Assembly (NCBI GenBank): GCA_028868895.1
Contig: JAGWTP010000032.1
Span: 1-37,528 of the forward strand
Direction: 5' to 3'
DNA: 37,528 nt
Source of the DNA: Burkholderiales bacterium
Lineage (GTDB): Bacteria > Pseudomonadota > Gammaproteobacteria > Burkholderiales > Burkholderiaceae_C
Within the stretch, counting starts at the first letter, position 1, and the number at the start of each line of letters is the position of its first letter. The position numbers were made by a program, and so were the translations under genes. Positions 23,261 to 31,236 of this stretch are shown here, one piece after another. Under the pieces are notes generated by a model. It did not search any database. It had not been told where the DNA came from and saw only the letters and a program-made list of their open reading frames with translations.

Positions 23261-23287
23261 GCTGGCAAGGTGCGCTATCGTGCCAGC
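23261..23287. repeat. 7-bp inverted repeat in a divergent control region
   Basis: GCTGGCA (23261-23267) and TGCCAGC (23281-23287) are exact inverted copies 13 bases apart, in the 91-base gap between divergent genes. The spacing of about two helical turns suits a dimeric regulator. Confidence 0.35.
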
Positions 23288-23322
23288 ACTGCCCCGAACG
23301 CGCACGCCCGCAACGCCAATCC

Positions 23323-23628
23323 ATGAAGCGCCTGACCACGGCCCCCAATCTCGCGCTGGCCACCCTGTGGGCCGACATGCTGTGCCAGGCCGGCGTGCCC
23401 ACCACGGTGCAGCGCCAGTACGCCAGCAGCATCGCCGGCGAGGTGCCGCCCGACCAGACGCTGCCCGAGCTCTGGGTGCAGGACGCCGGGCAGTTCGAAC
23501 AGGCGCGCACGCTGCTGCACCAGTTGCGCCACCCGGTCCACCGCCGCTGGGCTTGCCCGGGCTGTCGCGAGCTCATCGACGGGCCGTTCGAGCAATGCTG
23601 GAACTGCGGTACCGCGATGCCGGCATGA
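23323..23628 (+). CDS. DUF2007-like protein with C-terminal zinc ribbon
   Basis: The protein has 101 residues. The first 70 match the DUF2007 type (a small alpha-beta domain, ATLWADMLCQAGVPTTVQRQ, ELWVQDAGQFEQARTLLHQL), found in many bacteria and thought to be a small signalling or binding domain. The end holds a zinc ribbon of four Cys: WACPGCRELI ... QCWNCGTAMP. The true function is unknown. ATG at 23323 is the first in frame after the QOR divergent region; the ribosome site is weak. It is followed by an EamA transporter gene on the same strand, 67 bases later. Confidence 0.72.
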   Translation: MKRLTTAPNLALATLWADMLCQAGVPTTVQRQYASSIAGEVPPDQTLPELWVQDAGQFEQARTLLHQLRHPVHRRWACPGCRELIDGPFEQCWNCGTAMPA

Positions 23629-23695
23629 GGCATGCCTGCATAAAACCAGGCTGCGCGGGCCGCACGCGTGACCGGGCGGCGCCGAAGGTGAGCCC

Positions 23696-24685
23696 TTGAC
23701 CACGCGCATCGGTCCGCGCATCGCGCTGCTGCTGACCCTGCCGCCGCTGCTGTGGGCCGGCAACGCGGTCGTCGGCCGCCTGCTGGTGGGCACCGTGCCA
23801 CCGCTGGCATTGAACGCGATGCGCTGGTCGCTCGCCCTGGTGCTGTTGCTGCCGCTGGGCTGGACGGTGTTCAAGCGCCCCGGTGTGATCGCGCGGCGCT
23901 GGAAGCATCTGGCGCTGCTCGGCCTGCTCGGTGTGGGCAGCTACAACGCGCTGCAGTACCTGGCGGTGCAGACCTCCACGCCGCTGAACGTGACCCTCAT
24001 CGCCGCCAGCCTGCCGGTCTGGATGCTCGCCTTCGGCGCCCTGCTGTACCGCGAGTCGCCGAGCCGCGCGCAAGGGGTCGGCGCGGCGCTGTCGTTGGTC
24101 GGCGTGGCGCTGGTGATCTCGCGTGGCCGCTGGCACACGCTGGTGCACATCCACTTCGTTGCCGGTGACCTGTACATGCTGCTGGCGGTGGTGCTGTGGG
24201 CGCTGTACAGCTGGATGCTGGCACGCCCGCCCGCCGACATGCGCGGCGAGCAGCGCCCGCCCTGGAACTGGGCCGAGGCACTGCTGGTGCAGATCCTGTT
24301 CGGCACCGTCTGGGCCGGTGCCGGTGCCGGGCTCGAAGCCTGGGCTGGGGCCGCGCCGATCCACTGGTCGGCGGGGGTGGTCGCGGCGCTGGTCTACGTG
24401 GCGGTGGGTCCGGCGCTGATCGCCTACCGGTGCTGGGGCCTGGGCGTGGCCACGGTGGGCCCGGCGCTGGCGGCCTTCTTCGGCAACCTGACGCCGGTGT
24501 TCGCCGCGGTGCTGTCGGCCACGCTGCTGGGCGAGTGGCCGCACTGGTACCACGCGGTGGCGTTCATCCTGATCGCGGCCGGGATCGCGGTGTCGTCGCG
24601 GCGGCCCGTCGCCACGGCGCCGGACGTTGCCGCGACAACCGCCGATCCGGCCGCCGCGCGGCCGGCCGACCCGCACCGACCTTAG
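23696..24685 (+). CDS. EamA/DMT-family transporter
   Basis: This 329-residue protein has about ten membrane helices in two EamA repeats. The first starts ALLLTLPPLLWAGNAVVGRL with LNAMRWSLALVLLLPLG; the second contains ALYSWMLAR, then YRCWGLGVATVGPALAAFFG and LLGEWPHWYHAVAFILIAAG. Known members export metabolites, amino acids or nucleotide sugars; the substrate here is unknown. The start is a TTG at 23696 with GGTGAG six bases upstream; no ATG or GTG gives the first helix. The C-terminal 30 residues are Ala/Pro-rich. It ends overlapping the convergent SDR gene by 4 bases (TTAG). Confidence 0.82.
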   Translation: MTTRIGPRIALLLTLPPLLWAGNAVVGRLLVGTVPPLALNAMRWSLALVLLLPLGWTVFKRPGVIARRWKHLALLGLLGVGSYNALQYLAVQTSTPLNVTLIAASLPVWMLAFGALLYRESPSRAQGVGAALSLVGVALVISRGRWHTLVHIHFVAGDLYMLLAVVLWALYSWMLARPPADMRGEQRPPWNWAEALLVQILFGTVWAGAGAGLEAWAGAAPIHWSAGVVAALVYVAVGPALIAYRCWGLGVATVGPALAAFFGNLTPVFAAVLSATLLGEWPHWYHAVAFILIAAGIAVSSRRPVATAPDVAATTADPAAARPADPHRP

Positions 24686-25467
24686 AACGTCCCCGGATAG
24701 GCGCCGCCATCGAGCAGGATGTTCTGCCCGGTCAGGTAGCCCGCGTGCACGCTGCACAGGAACGCGCAGGTGGCGCCGAACTCTGCCGTGGTGCCGAAGC
24801 GCTGGGTCGGGTTGAGTTGGCGGCGGGCGTCGAGCACCGCCTCCACGGTCTGCCCGCTCTTGAGCGCCGCACCCGCCGCCATGCCGCGCACGCGGTCGGT
24901 GTCGAACGGGCCGGGCAACAGGTTGTTGAGCGTGACGTTGCGGCTGGCCAGCGCGCGCTGCCGTGCGACGCCGGCGACGAAGCCGGTCAGGCCGCTGCGC
25001 GCGCCGTTGCTCAGGCCCAGCACGTCGATCGGCGCCTTCACCGCCGCCGAGGTGATGTTGACGATGCGCCCGAAGCCGCGTTCGGCCATCGCGTCGATGG
25101 TGGCCTTGATGAGCTCGATCGGCGTCAGCATGTTGGCGTCGAGCGCCTTGATCCACGCCTCGCGGTCCCAGTCGCGAAAATCGCCGGGCGGCGGGCCGCC
25201 GGCGTTGTTGACGAGGATGTCGACCTGCGGGCACGCCGCCAGCGCCGCCGTGCGACCCTCGGCGGTGGTGATGTCACCGGCAACCGCGCGCACCTCGCCG
25301 CCCTTGAATGCACGCAGCTCGGCGGCCGTTGCCTCCAGCGCCTCGGCGCCGCGCGCGGTGATCACCACGTTCACGCCCTCGCGCACCAGCGCGCTCGCGC
25401 AGCCCTTGCCGAGGCCCTTGCTCGCGGCGCACACCAGCGCCCACTTGCCTGTCAGTCCCAAGTCCAT
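24682..25467 (-). CDS. Short-chain dehydrogenase/reductase (SDR) with altered active site
   Basis: The protein has 261 residues with an SDR Rossmann fold. The nucleotide-binding motif reads VCAASKGLGKGCA, and DILVNNAGGPPPGDF has the NNAG. The catalytic Ser is Ser140 (IVNITSAAVKAP). At the normal Tyr and Lys positions (S-x12-Y-x3-K) it has Ser153 and Arg157 in LGLSNGARSGL, so the usual catalytic pair is missing. The end, DILLDGGAYPG-like (NILLDGGAYPGTF), is typical of FabG-like SDRs. Relatives are often called 3-oxoacyl-ACP reductase-like. Whether it reduces anything is unclear. It follows an EamA gene by 3 bases; the ribosome site GGAGG lies within that gene's last codons. Confidence 0.88.
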   Translation of the reverse strand: MDLGLTGKWALVCAASKGLGKGCASALVREGVNVVITARGAEALEATAAELRAFKGGEVRAVAGDITTAEGRTAALAACPQVDILVNNAGGPPPGDFRDWDREAWIKALDANMLTPIELIKATIDAMAERGFGRIVNITSAAVKAPIDVLGLSNGARSGLTGFVAGVARQRALASRNVTLNNLLPGPFDTDRVRGMAAGAALKSGQTVEAVLDARRQLNPTQRFGTTAEFGATCAFLCSVHAGYLTGQNILLDGGAYPGTF

Positions 25468-25470
25468 CGC

Positions 25471-26412
25471 CTACCTCCATTTCGCCAGCAACCAGATCCC
25501 CGTCAGCACCAGCAGCGTGCCGGCGGCGATCCACAACGTGAACGGCTCGCCCAGGATCAGCACGCTCATCAGGATCGTCGACAACGGCCCGATCATGCCG
25601 GTTTGCGCGGCCAGCCCGGCGCCGATGCGCTCGATCGCCATCATCACCATCAGCACCGGCGCAAAGGTGCACAGCGTGGCGTTGAGCACCGACAACCAGA
25701 TCACCTCGGGCGCGACCGCCAGCGCGCTCAGCGGCCGCAACACCAGGAACTGGCCGATGCACAGCACGCAGGCCACCGTGGTCGCCAGCCCCGTCAGGCG
25801 CAGCGCACCGAGGCGCCGGACCTCCTCGCCGCTGTAGACGAGGTAGGTCGCGTAGCTGATGGTGCTCGCGAACACCAGCGCCGCGCCCAGGGCCACATGC
25901 GCACCGGCCAGCGTGACCTCGTGGCCGAACACCAGCAGCACGCCGCCGTAGCTCACGCCGAGCGCGATCAGCTGCCGGGCGGTGACGCGACGCCCGAACA
26001 GCACCGCGCCCATCGCCAGCACCAGCGTGGGCGTGAGGTACAGGATCAGCCGTTCCAGGCTGGCGCTGATGTAGGCCAGCCCGGCGAAGTCGAGAAAGCT
26101 CGCGAGGTAGTAGCCGGCAAATCCCAGCCCGAGCACCGCGAGCCGGTCGCGCCGCGTCAAGGCCGGCTTGCCGCGGCCGGCCCACCACGCCAGCAGCACG
26201 AACAGCGGCAGCGCGAACAGCATGCGGTACATGATCAGCGTGACCGCGTCCACGCCGTGGCGGTAGGCCAGCTTGACGATGATCGCCTTGCCCGAAAACG
26301 CGATCGCGCCGAGCGTGGCGAGCACCAGGCCGGGCCAGGCGGCGCGCGAATCGGTGCTGGTGGGAGGGCCCGCAGCGGAGGTGCTGGTGGCAGCGGCGAG
26401 CGGTGCGGACAT
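25471..26412 (-). CDS. EamA/DMT-family transporter
   Basis: The protein has 313 residues with ten membrane helices in two EamA repeats. The first runs from LVLATLGAIAFSGKAIIVKL with AVTLIMYRMLFALPLFVLL; the second ends with GPLSTILMSVLILGEPFTLW and AAGTLLVLTGIWLLAKW. The substrate is unknown; metabolite export is typical. The first 25 residues are Ala/Ser/Thr-rich and disordered. It lies between a GNAT gene and the SDR on one strand, with 42 bases before it and 3 after. Coupling to the SDR is likely, so the transporter and the SDR may act on related compounds. Confidence 0.85.
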   Translation of the reverse strand: MSAPLAAATSTSAAGPPTSTDSRAAWPGLVLATLGAIAFSGKAIIVKLAYRHGVDAVTLIMYRMLFALPLFVLLAWWAGRGKPALTRRDRLAVLGLGFAGYYLASFLDFAGLAYISASLERLILYLTPTLVLAMGAVLFGRRVTARQLIALGVSYGGVLLVFGHEVTLAGAHVALGAALVFASTISYATYLVYSGEEVRRLGALRLTGLATTVACVLCIGQFLVLRPLSALAVAPEVIWLSVLNATLCTFAPVLMVMMAIERIGAGLAAQTGMIGPLSTILMSVLILGEPFTLWIAAGTLLVLTGIWLLAKWR

Positions 26413-26454
26413 CGGGGCCGATTCTACGGAGCACGTCGCGGCGTCGCCGGTCGT

Positions 26455-27309
26455 TCAGCAGCTCGCCGCATCGGGCCGGCGCTCGATCTGCCAGGTCGTT
26501 GCGCCACGTCGAAATCCGAGCGACTCGTACAGGCCGATCGCGACATCGTCGGGGTCGGCCACGATCACCAGCGTGCCCAGCTTCATCGCGTCGAAACCGT
26601 GGCGGCACACGGCGTGGATCAGCGCGCGGCACAGGCCGCGGCGGCGCCAGGCCGGGTGCGTGGAGACGAACTGGAAGCGGCCGAGCGCCTGCGCGCCGGG
26701 GCCATCGCGGAACAGGCCGCAGCCGGCAACGAGTTGTTCGCCCTGCGCGGTCAGCGCAAACACCCCGAACCAATGCCCCAGGCCGGCCCGCTGCATCGCT
26801 GCGTAGCGCTGCATCTGGCGCTCGCGGAACACGCGGTAGGCGCTGACCGGCTGGTGCTCACCCGCATCGGCGGCGACCTGCTGCTCGACGGCGGCACCGG
26901 CCTGTGCGGGCAGGTCGAGCGTGGCCATGCGAAAGCCGCCGGCCAACGCGACCGGCGGGGGTCGCAACCCGTCACGCCGCATCGTCAGCACCGTGCCGGC
27001 GTGGCGGCTGAAGCCGGCGCGCAGCAGCTCGTCCGGCAGCTCGAAGGGCTCCTCGGTGTCGACACCGAACGCGATGTGGCGCGACTCGGGTTGCCGGCAG
27101 GCAATCTCGGCCTCGAAACTCGCGAGCCAGCGCGCGGCCTCGCCCGGCGCCGGGGCATGGTCGAACAGCAAGAAGTTGCCCCACCAGAACGTCGGGTTGT
27201 GCGCGGTGCGCACCACGACACAATCGGGCCCGGCGATCACCTCGGCGTCGAAGCGCGCGAAGATCAGCTCGGTGCGCCAGCCCAGCGAAAGCTGGTCGAG
27301 CGGCTTCAA
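26455..27309 (-). CDS. GNAT family N-acetyltransferase (two-part)
   Basis: The protein has 284 residues, larger than a single GNAT domain. The N-terminal half (LGWRTELIFARFDAEVIAGP, NPTFWWGNFLLFDHAPAPGE) looks like a degenerate GNAT or related domain. The C-terminal half has the acetyl-CoA loop STHPAWRRRGLCRALIHAVC then VIVADPDDVAIGLYESLGFR. The substrate is unknown. No ATG or GTG begins it; the only sensible start is TTG at 27309, which overlaps the stop of the gamma-glutamyltransferase gene (TTGA), so coupling with it is likely. It might serve in the same amino-acid or glutathione-related pathway. Confidence 0.78.
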   Translation of the reverse strand: MKPLDQLSLGWRTELIFARFDAEVIAGPDCVVVRTAHNPTFWWGNFLLFDHAPAPGEAARWLASFEAEIACRQPESRHIAFGVDTEEPFELPDELLRAGFSRHAGTVLTMRRDGLRPPPVALAGGFRMATLDLPAQAGAAVEQQVAADAGEHQPVSAYRVFRERQMQRYAAMQRAGLGHWFGVFALTAQGEQLVAGCGLFRDGPGAQALGRFQFVSTHPAWRRRGLCRALIHAVCRHGFDAMKLGTLVIVADPDDVAIGLYESLGFRRGATTWQIERRPDAASC

Positions 27310-28958
27310 AACGCGACGGCCTGGCCGTCGCGGCGCGGGTCGCTGGCGGCCACGTAGCCTTCGGTCGCCGGGTCGCCCAGGCGCCAGATGAACTGGCCGG
27401 CACCGAAGTCCTGGTAGCTGTCTTCGATGACCCCGATGCGGTGGCCGAGCGCGCGCAGATCGGCCACCGTGGCCGGGTTCATCGCCGCCTCGACGTTGAT
27501 CTCGAGCCCCTGGTTGAAGCGCCAGCGCGGCGCGTCGCAGGCGGCCTGCGGGTGCTGCGCGTGGTCGAGCATGCGCACCAGCGTTTGCAGGTGGCCTTGC
27601 GGCTGCATGTTCGCGCCCATCACACCGAAACTCATCACGGCGTCCAGGCCCGCGTTGCGGGTCAGGAAGGCCGGGATGATGGTGTGGAACGGCCGCTTGC
27701 CCGGTGCGACGAGGTTCGGGCTGTGCGGGTCGAGGCTGAAGCCGTGGCCGCGGTTCTGCATCGACAGCCCGTAGCCCGGCACGACGATGCCCGAGCCGAA
27801 GCCCATGTAGTTGCTCTGGATGAAGCTCACCATCATGCCGCTCTCGTCGGCGGTGCTGAGGTAGATCGTGCCGCCGCGCCGGTGCGGATCGTTCGGGTCG
27901 CCGGCCGGGAAGACCTGCGCGCGCTTGGGGTCGATCAGCTTCGCGCGCGACGCGAGGTAGTCCGGGTCGAGCAGCTGCGCCACGCTCGTGGCCATGCTCG
28001 CGGGCTCGGCGATGTAGCGGTACACGTCGGCGAACGCGAGCTTCATCGCCTCGATCTGCAGGTGCTGCGACGCGGCACTGTCGACCGCGAGCGCGGCGAG
28101 GTCGAAGTGCTTGACGATGCCCAGCGCGATCAGCGCGGCGATGCCCTGCCCGTTCGGCGGGATCTCGTGCAGCGTGTAGCGCTCGTGGTCCTTGCCGGGG
28201 TAGTCCATGCCGATCGGCGCGACCCATTCGGGCCGGTAGGCGGCGAAGTCTTCGACCGTCATCGAGCCGCCGTGGTCGCGTGCGTGGCGCGCCGCGGCCT
28301 GCGCGATCTCGCCGCCGTAGTAGGCCTGCCCGCGGCTCTGCGCGATCAGCCGCAGCGAGCGCGCCGCGTCGGCGAAGCGGAACAGCTCGCCGACCTGCGG
28401 CGCGCGCCCGCGCGGCATGAAGGCCTCGCGATAGCCGGGTTGGCCGTCGAGCACCGGCACCGCCGCGGCCCATTTCTGCTGCACCACGACCGGCACCGCA
28501 TAGCCGCGCTCGGCGATCCCGATCGCGGGCTCGAGCAGGTCGGCGAACGGCAGCTTGCCGAAGCGCTCGCTCATCGCAACCCAACCCGCCACGGCGCCGG
28601 GCACGGTCGCGCTGTCCCAGCCGCGCTGCGGCGGGGCCGTGGCGGCGGTGCCGTGCTTGCGCCTGAAGTAGTCGGGCGTCCACGACTGCGGCGCGCAGCC
28701 CGAGGCGTTCAGCCCGTGCAGCGCGGTGCCGTCCCACAGCAGGCAGAACGCGTCCGAGCCCAGGCCGTTGCTGACCGGCTCGACGATCGTCATCGCCGCC
28801 GCCGTGGCGATCGCCGCGTCGACCGCGTTGCCGCCGCGCGCGAGCATGCGCAGCCCGGCCTGCGCCGCCAGCGGGTGCGAGGTGGCGACCACGTTGCGGC
28901 CGAAGATCGGCAGCCGCTGGCTCGGGTAGCCGGTGCGCCAGTCGAAGGGGTGGGTCAT
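27306..28958 (-). CDS. Gamma-glutamyltransferase family protein
   Basis: The protein has 550 residues with GGT family hallmarks. The N-terminal part holds MLARGGNAVDAAIATAAAMT and EPVSNGLGSDAFCLLW. The self-cleaving nucleophile Thr364 lies in RGGTIYLSTADESGMMVSF. The small-subunit part contains SNYMGFGSGIVVPG and SFGVMGANMQPQGHLQ. GGTs cleave at this Thr to two subunits and transfer or hydrolyse gamma-glutamyl groups, e.g. from glutathione. No signal peptide is seen, so this is a cytoplasmic YwrD-like member rather than the periplasmic type; the substrate is not known. ATG has GGAG 10 bases upstream. It is followed by a coupled GNAT gene. Confidence 0.88.
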   Translation of the reverse strand: MTHPFDWRTGYPSQRLPIFGRNVVATSHPLAAQAGLRMLARGGNAVDAAIATAAAMTIVEPVSNGLGSDAFCLLWDGTALHGLNASGCAPQSWTPDYFRRKHGTAATAPPQRGWDSATVPGAVAGWVAMSERFGKLPFADLLEPAIGIAERGYAVPVVVQQKWAAAVPVLDGQPGYREAFMPRGRAPQVGELFRFADAARSLRLIAQSRGQAYYGGEIAQAAARHARDHGGSMTVEDFAAYRPEWVAPIGMDYPGKDHERYTLHEIPPNGQGIAALIALGIVKHFDLAALAVDSAASQHLQIEAMKLAFADVYRYIAEPASMATSVAQLLDPDYLASRAKLIDPKRAQVFPAGDPNDPHRRGGTIYLSTADESGMMVSFIQSNYMGFGSGIVVPGYGLSMQNRGHGFSLDPHSPNLVAPGKRPFHTIIPAFLTRNAGLDAVMSFGVMGANMQPQGHLQTLVRMLDHAQHPQAACDAPRWRFNQGLEINVEAAMNPATVADLRALGHRIGVIEDSYQDFGAGQFIWRLGDPATEGYVAASDPRRDGQAVAF

Positions 28959-28983
28959 GGTTGCGGTCTCCGGGCGATTCGAT

Positions 28984-30282
28984 TCAGTTGGCGGCGGCCT
29001 GCGCGCTTCGGTGCAGCCGGCGGATGCCGAGCCACACCGCGAAGGCAATCAGCGGAATGCTGACCGCCACGGCGAGGTCGGGCGCGAGGTTCGCGCCGGC
29101 CGCCTTGGCGCCCTTGGCGAGGTAGCCGACCAGGCCTGCACCGTAGTAGGTGACCGCCGCGACCGACAGGCCCTCGACGGCGGTCTGCAACAGCAGCTGC
29201 GCCTTCTGACGCCGGTTCATCGCTTCGAGCAGCTCCTGGCTGCTTTGCTGCTGCTCGATCTCCACGCGCGTGCGCAGCAGGTTGCTGGTGCGCGAGATGC
29301 GCTCGCTCAGCGCCTGCTGGCGCCGCGCGGCCCAGGCGCAGGTCTGCATCGCCGGGGCCAGGCGCCGGTCCATGAAGTCACCCAGGGTCTGCAGCGTCTC
29401 GACGCGCCGCTCGCGCAGCTCGGTGATGCGCCGCTGCACCAGCTCGAAGTACGCGGCACTGGCCGAAAAGCGGGCGTGGGTGCGCGCGTACAGGCTCTCG
29501 ACCTCGCCGGCGAGCTGGGTGAGCTGGCGCAGCAGCTCGGGCTCCTCGTCGCGCCGGGCGCTGCGGATCTGCCCGGCGACCACGGCCAGGTCGCGCTCGG
29601 CGTGCACCAGCGAGGCGCCCACCTCGCGCGCCATCGGCAGGCCCAGCAAGGCCATCATGCGGTAGGTCTCGACCTCGAGCAGGCGCTGCACCGCGCGCCC
29701 CAGGCGGCGCGGGTTCATGCCGTCGGTGGCGAGCACGACGCGCGCAAAGCCGTCGGCGCGCAGCCGGAAGTCGGTGTAGACCTGGGCGTCGCCGTCCATC
29801 ACGTTGGCGCCGACCAGGCTGTCTTCCTGCAGGCTCGCGCCGACCAGCCGGCGCAACGGCGGCGACATCACCAGGCCGGCCTGCTTCAGGCCCGGCTCGT
29901 CGAGCACCAGCATGTGCAGGCCGACCAGCCACTGTCCGGGCAGCGTGGCGAGCCAGTCGGGCGGCATCTCGGCGATGGCGGTGGACTCGAACGCCTGCGG
30001 TGCCTCGCCCAGCGGCCTCCAGAACGTGCAGGTGTGGAACTCGGTGTGACGTTCCCAACGCAGGTGCACGCCGCCGAGATCGGCACTGAGGTGGTTCGCG
30101 TCGGCGGCCGGCAGCGGCAGGTGCCGCTTGCGCAGCAACTCGACGATGTGCCCGTAGGCCGCCTCGGCCGGGGCGCCCACCAGCGCCACATGCGACAGCG
30201 TCAGCGGCGCCTTCAGGCGCTCGTAGGGTCGCGCATGGACTTCGTTGTGCAGCGCTTCGCGCAAGGGGTGGCTGGGCAGCAT
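28984..30282 (-). CDS. DUF3422 family membrane protein
   Basis: The protein has 432 residues. The N-terminal part matches DUF3422 (HPLREALHNEVHARPYERL, then FHTCTFWRPLGEAPQAF). A long helical and coiled-coil section follows (about 220-370, LLRQLTQLAGEVESLYARTH, LRERRVETLQTLGDFMDRRL). Two membrane helices end it (LLLQTAVEGLSVAAVTYYGA, AVAVSIPLIAFAVWLGIRRL). The family is widespread in proteobacteria; its function is unknown. The protein is probably anchored in the inner membrane with a large cytoplasmic portion. It lies 25 bases upstream of the GGT gene on one strand and follows the dienelactone hydrolase gene after 117 bases. Confidence 0.85.
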   Translation of the reverse strand: MLPSHPLREALHNEVHARPYERLKAPLTLSHVALVGAPAEAAYGHIVELLRKRHLPLPAADANHLSADLGGVHLRWERHTEFHTCTFWRPLGEAPQAFESTAIAEMPPDWLATLPGQWLVGLHMLVLDEPGLKQAGLVMSPPLRRLVGASLQEDSLVGANVMDGDAQVYTDFRLRADGFARVVLATDGMNPRRLGRAVQRLLEVETYRMMALLGLPMAREVGASLVHAERDLAVVAGQIRSARRDEEPELLRQLTQLAGEVESLYARTHARFSASAAYFELVQRRITELRERRVETLQTLGDFMDRRLAPAMQTCAWAARRQQALSERISRTSNLLRTRVEIEQQQSSQELLEAMNRRQKAQLLLQTAVEGLSVAAVTYYGAGLVGYLAKGAKAAGANLAPDLAVAVSIPLIAFAVWLGIRRLHRSAQAAAN

Positions 30283-30357
30283 GCGTCGGGGTCTCCTCGG
30301 ACGATTATCGGGCGCCGACGTCGTCGATTGCCGCCTGCCCGCAACCCTCGATCCGGA

Positions 30358-30373
30358 CCGGGTTCGAACCCGG
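30358..30373. repeat. Perfect 16-bp palindrome
   Basis: CCGGGTTCGAACCCGG is a perfect palindrome in the 117-base gap between the dienelactone hydrolase stop and the DUF3422 start. It resembles a tRNA T-arm but does not form a correct one. It may be an operator or a protein-binding site. Confidence 0.35.
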
Positions 30374-30399
30374 CCCCCGCGCCGCCGCGGCCGCTGCGT

Positions 30400-31092
30400 T
30401 CAGCGCAGCCAGCGACCGAAGAAGCTGAAGCTGCGGTCCCAGGCCTGCTGCGCCCAGACCGGGTCGTACTGGGTGACGGCGATGCGCCCCGGACCGACCG
30501 CGGTCTCGTTGGCGAAGCCGTGGCGCGCGAGGTAGCGGTGGAAGTCGAACTTCACGCCGGCTTCGCGCAGCTTGTCCTGCAGCGAGTCGACCGTGGCGAT
30601 CGGGAAGACCTCGTCCTGCGTGGCCCAGTGCGCCTGCAGCGGCACCTTGATGCGCGAGGCGTCGATGTATTCCAGCGGCGGGCAGCCGTACCAGACCACG
30701 GCCGCGTCGACCTCGGGCGCATGGCACAGCGCGAGCAGCGTCAGCGCGCCGCCCATGCAAAAGCCGGTGACGCCGACCTTGCCGCCGCGCTGCTTCAGGA
30801 ACTGCACCGCGCCGCGGATGTCCTGCGAAGCGGCATCGCCGAAGTTCAGGCCGGTCATCAGGTGGTGCGCCTCCTCGGCCTCGACCGTCGACTTGCCGCG
30901 GTACAGGTCGGGCACGAGCGCGACGTAGCCCGCGCTTGCGAGCCGATCGGCCACGCCGCGGATCTGATCGTTGATGCCCCACCACTCCTGGATCACGACG
31001 ACCGCGGGCGCGCCCGCCGCAATCGCCGGCTCGGCCAGGTAGCCGTGCACCGCTTGCCCGTCGGGGCGCTGGAATGTGACCTGGGTTCCCAT
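30400..31092 (-). CDS. Dienelactone hydrolase family protein
   Basis: The protein has 230 residues with the alpha/beta-hydrolase dienelactone hydrolase signature. The triad is Cys112 in VGVTGFCMGGALTLL, Asp160 in WATQDEVFP and His191 in LARHGFANET; Glu36 in IQEWWGIND is the helper residue known from DLH. The family opens lactone rings or cleaves esters, often in aromatic compound breakdown. No signal peptide is seen, so it should be cytoplasmic. The ATG at 31092 has GGAG 8 bases upstream and begins the family sequence MGTQVTFQRPDG; the longer frame is not needed. The natural substrate here is not known, as no ring-cleavage genes are adjacent. Confidence 0.9.
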   Translation of the reverse strand: MGTQVTFQRPDGQAVHGYLAEPAIAAGAPAVVVIQEWWGINDQIRGVADRLASAGYVALVPDLYRGKSTVEAEEAHHLMTGLNFGDAASQDIRGAVQFLKQRGGKVGVTGFCMGGALTLLALCHAPEVDAAVVWYGCPPLEYIDASRIKVPLQAHWATQDEVFPIATVDSLQDKLREAGVKFDFHRYLARHGFANETAVGPGRIAVTQYDPVWAQQAWDRSFSFFGRWLR

Positions 31093-31236
31093 TTGCAAAC
31101 TCCTGCTGGTGAATGACGACGCCGGCGCGAGATCGACATGATCAACGCGGGCCGATGGCATCGGTCGCGCAGCGTACCCGAGTGGCGCTGCCCCGACATG
31201 CCATGTGGCAACGCCGGTTCGCCGGCGCGAACACGG

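Noticed and set aside
24196-27357. A 1053-codon open frame on the plus strand
   Set aside because: It runs antisense through the SDR, EamA and GNAT genes. Its composition (Arg/His/Gln/Ala-rich) is typical of shadow frames in GC-rich DNA, and the minus-strand genes have clear families.
30358-30373. The palindrome as a tRNA T-arm remnant or attachment site
   Set aside because: When TTCGAAC is set as a 7-base T-loop the stem pairs at only two positions, and no acceptor stem or anticodon arm is near.
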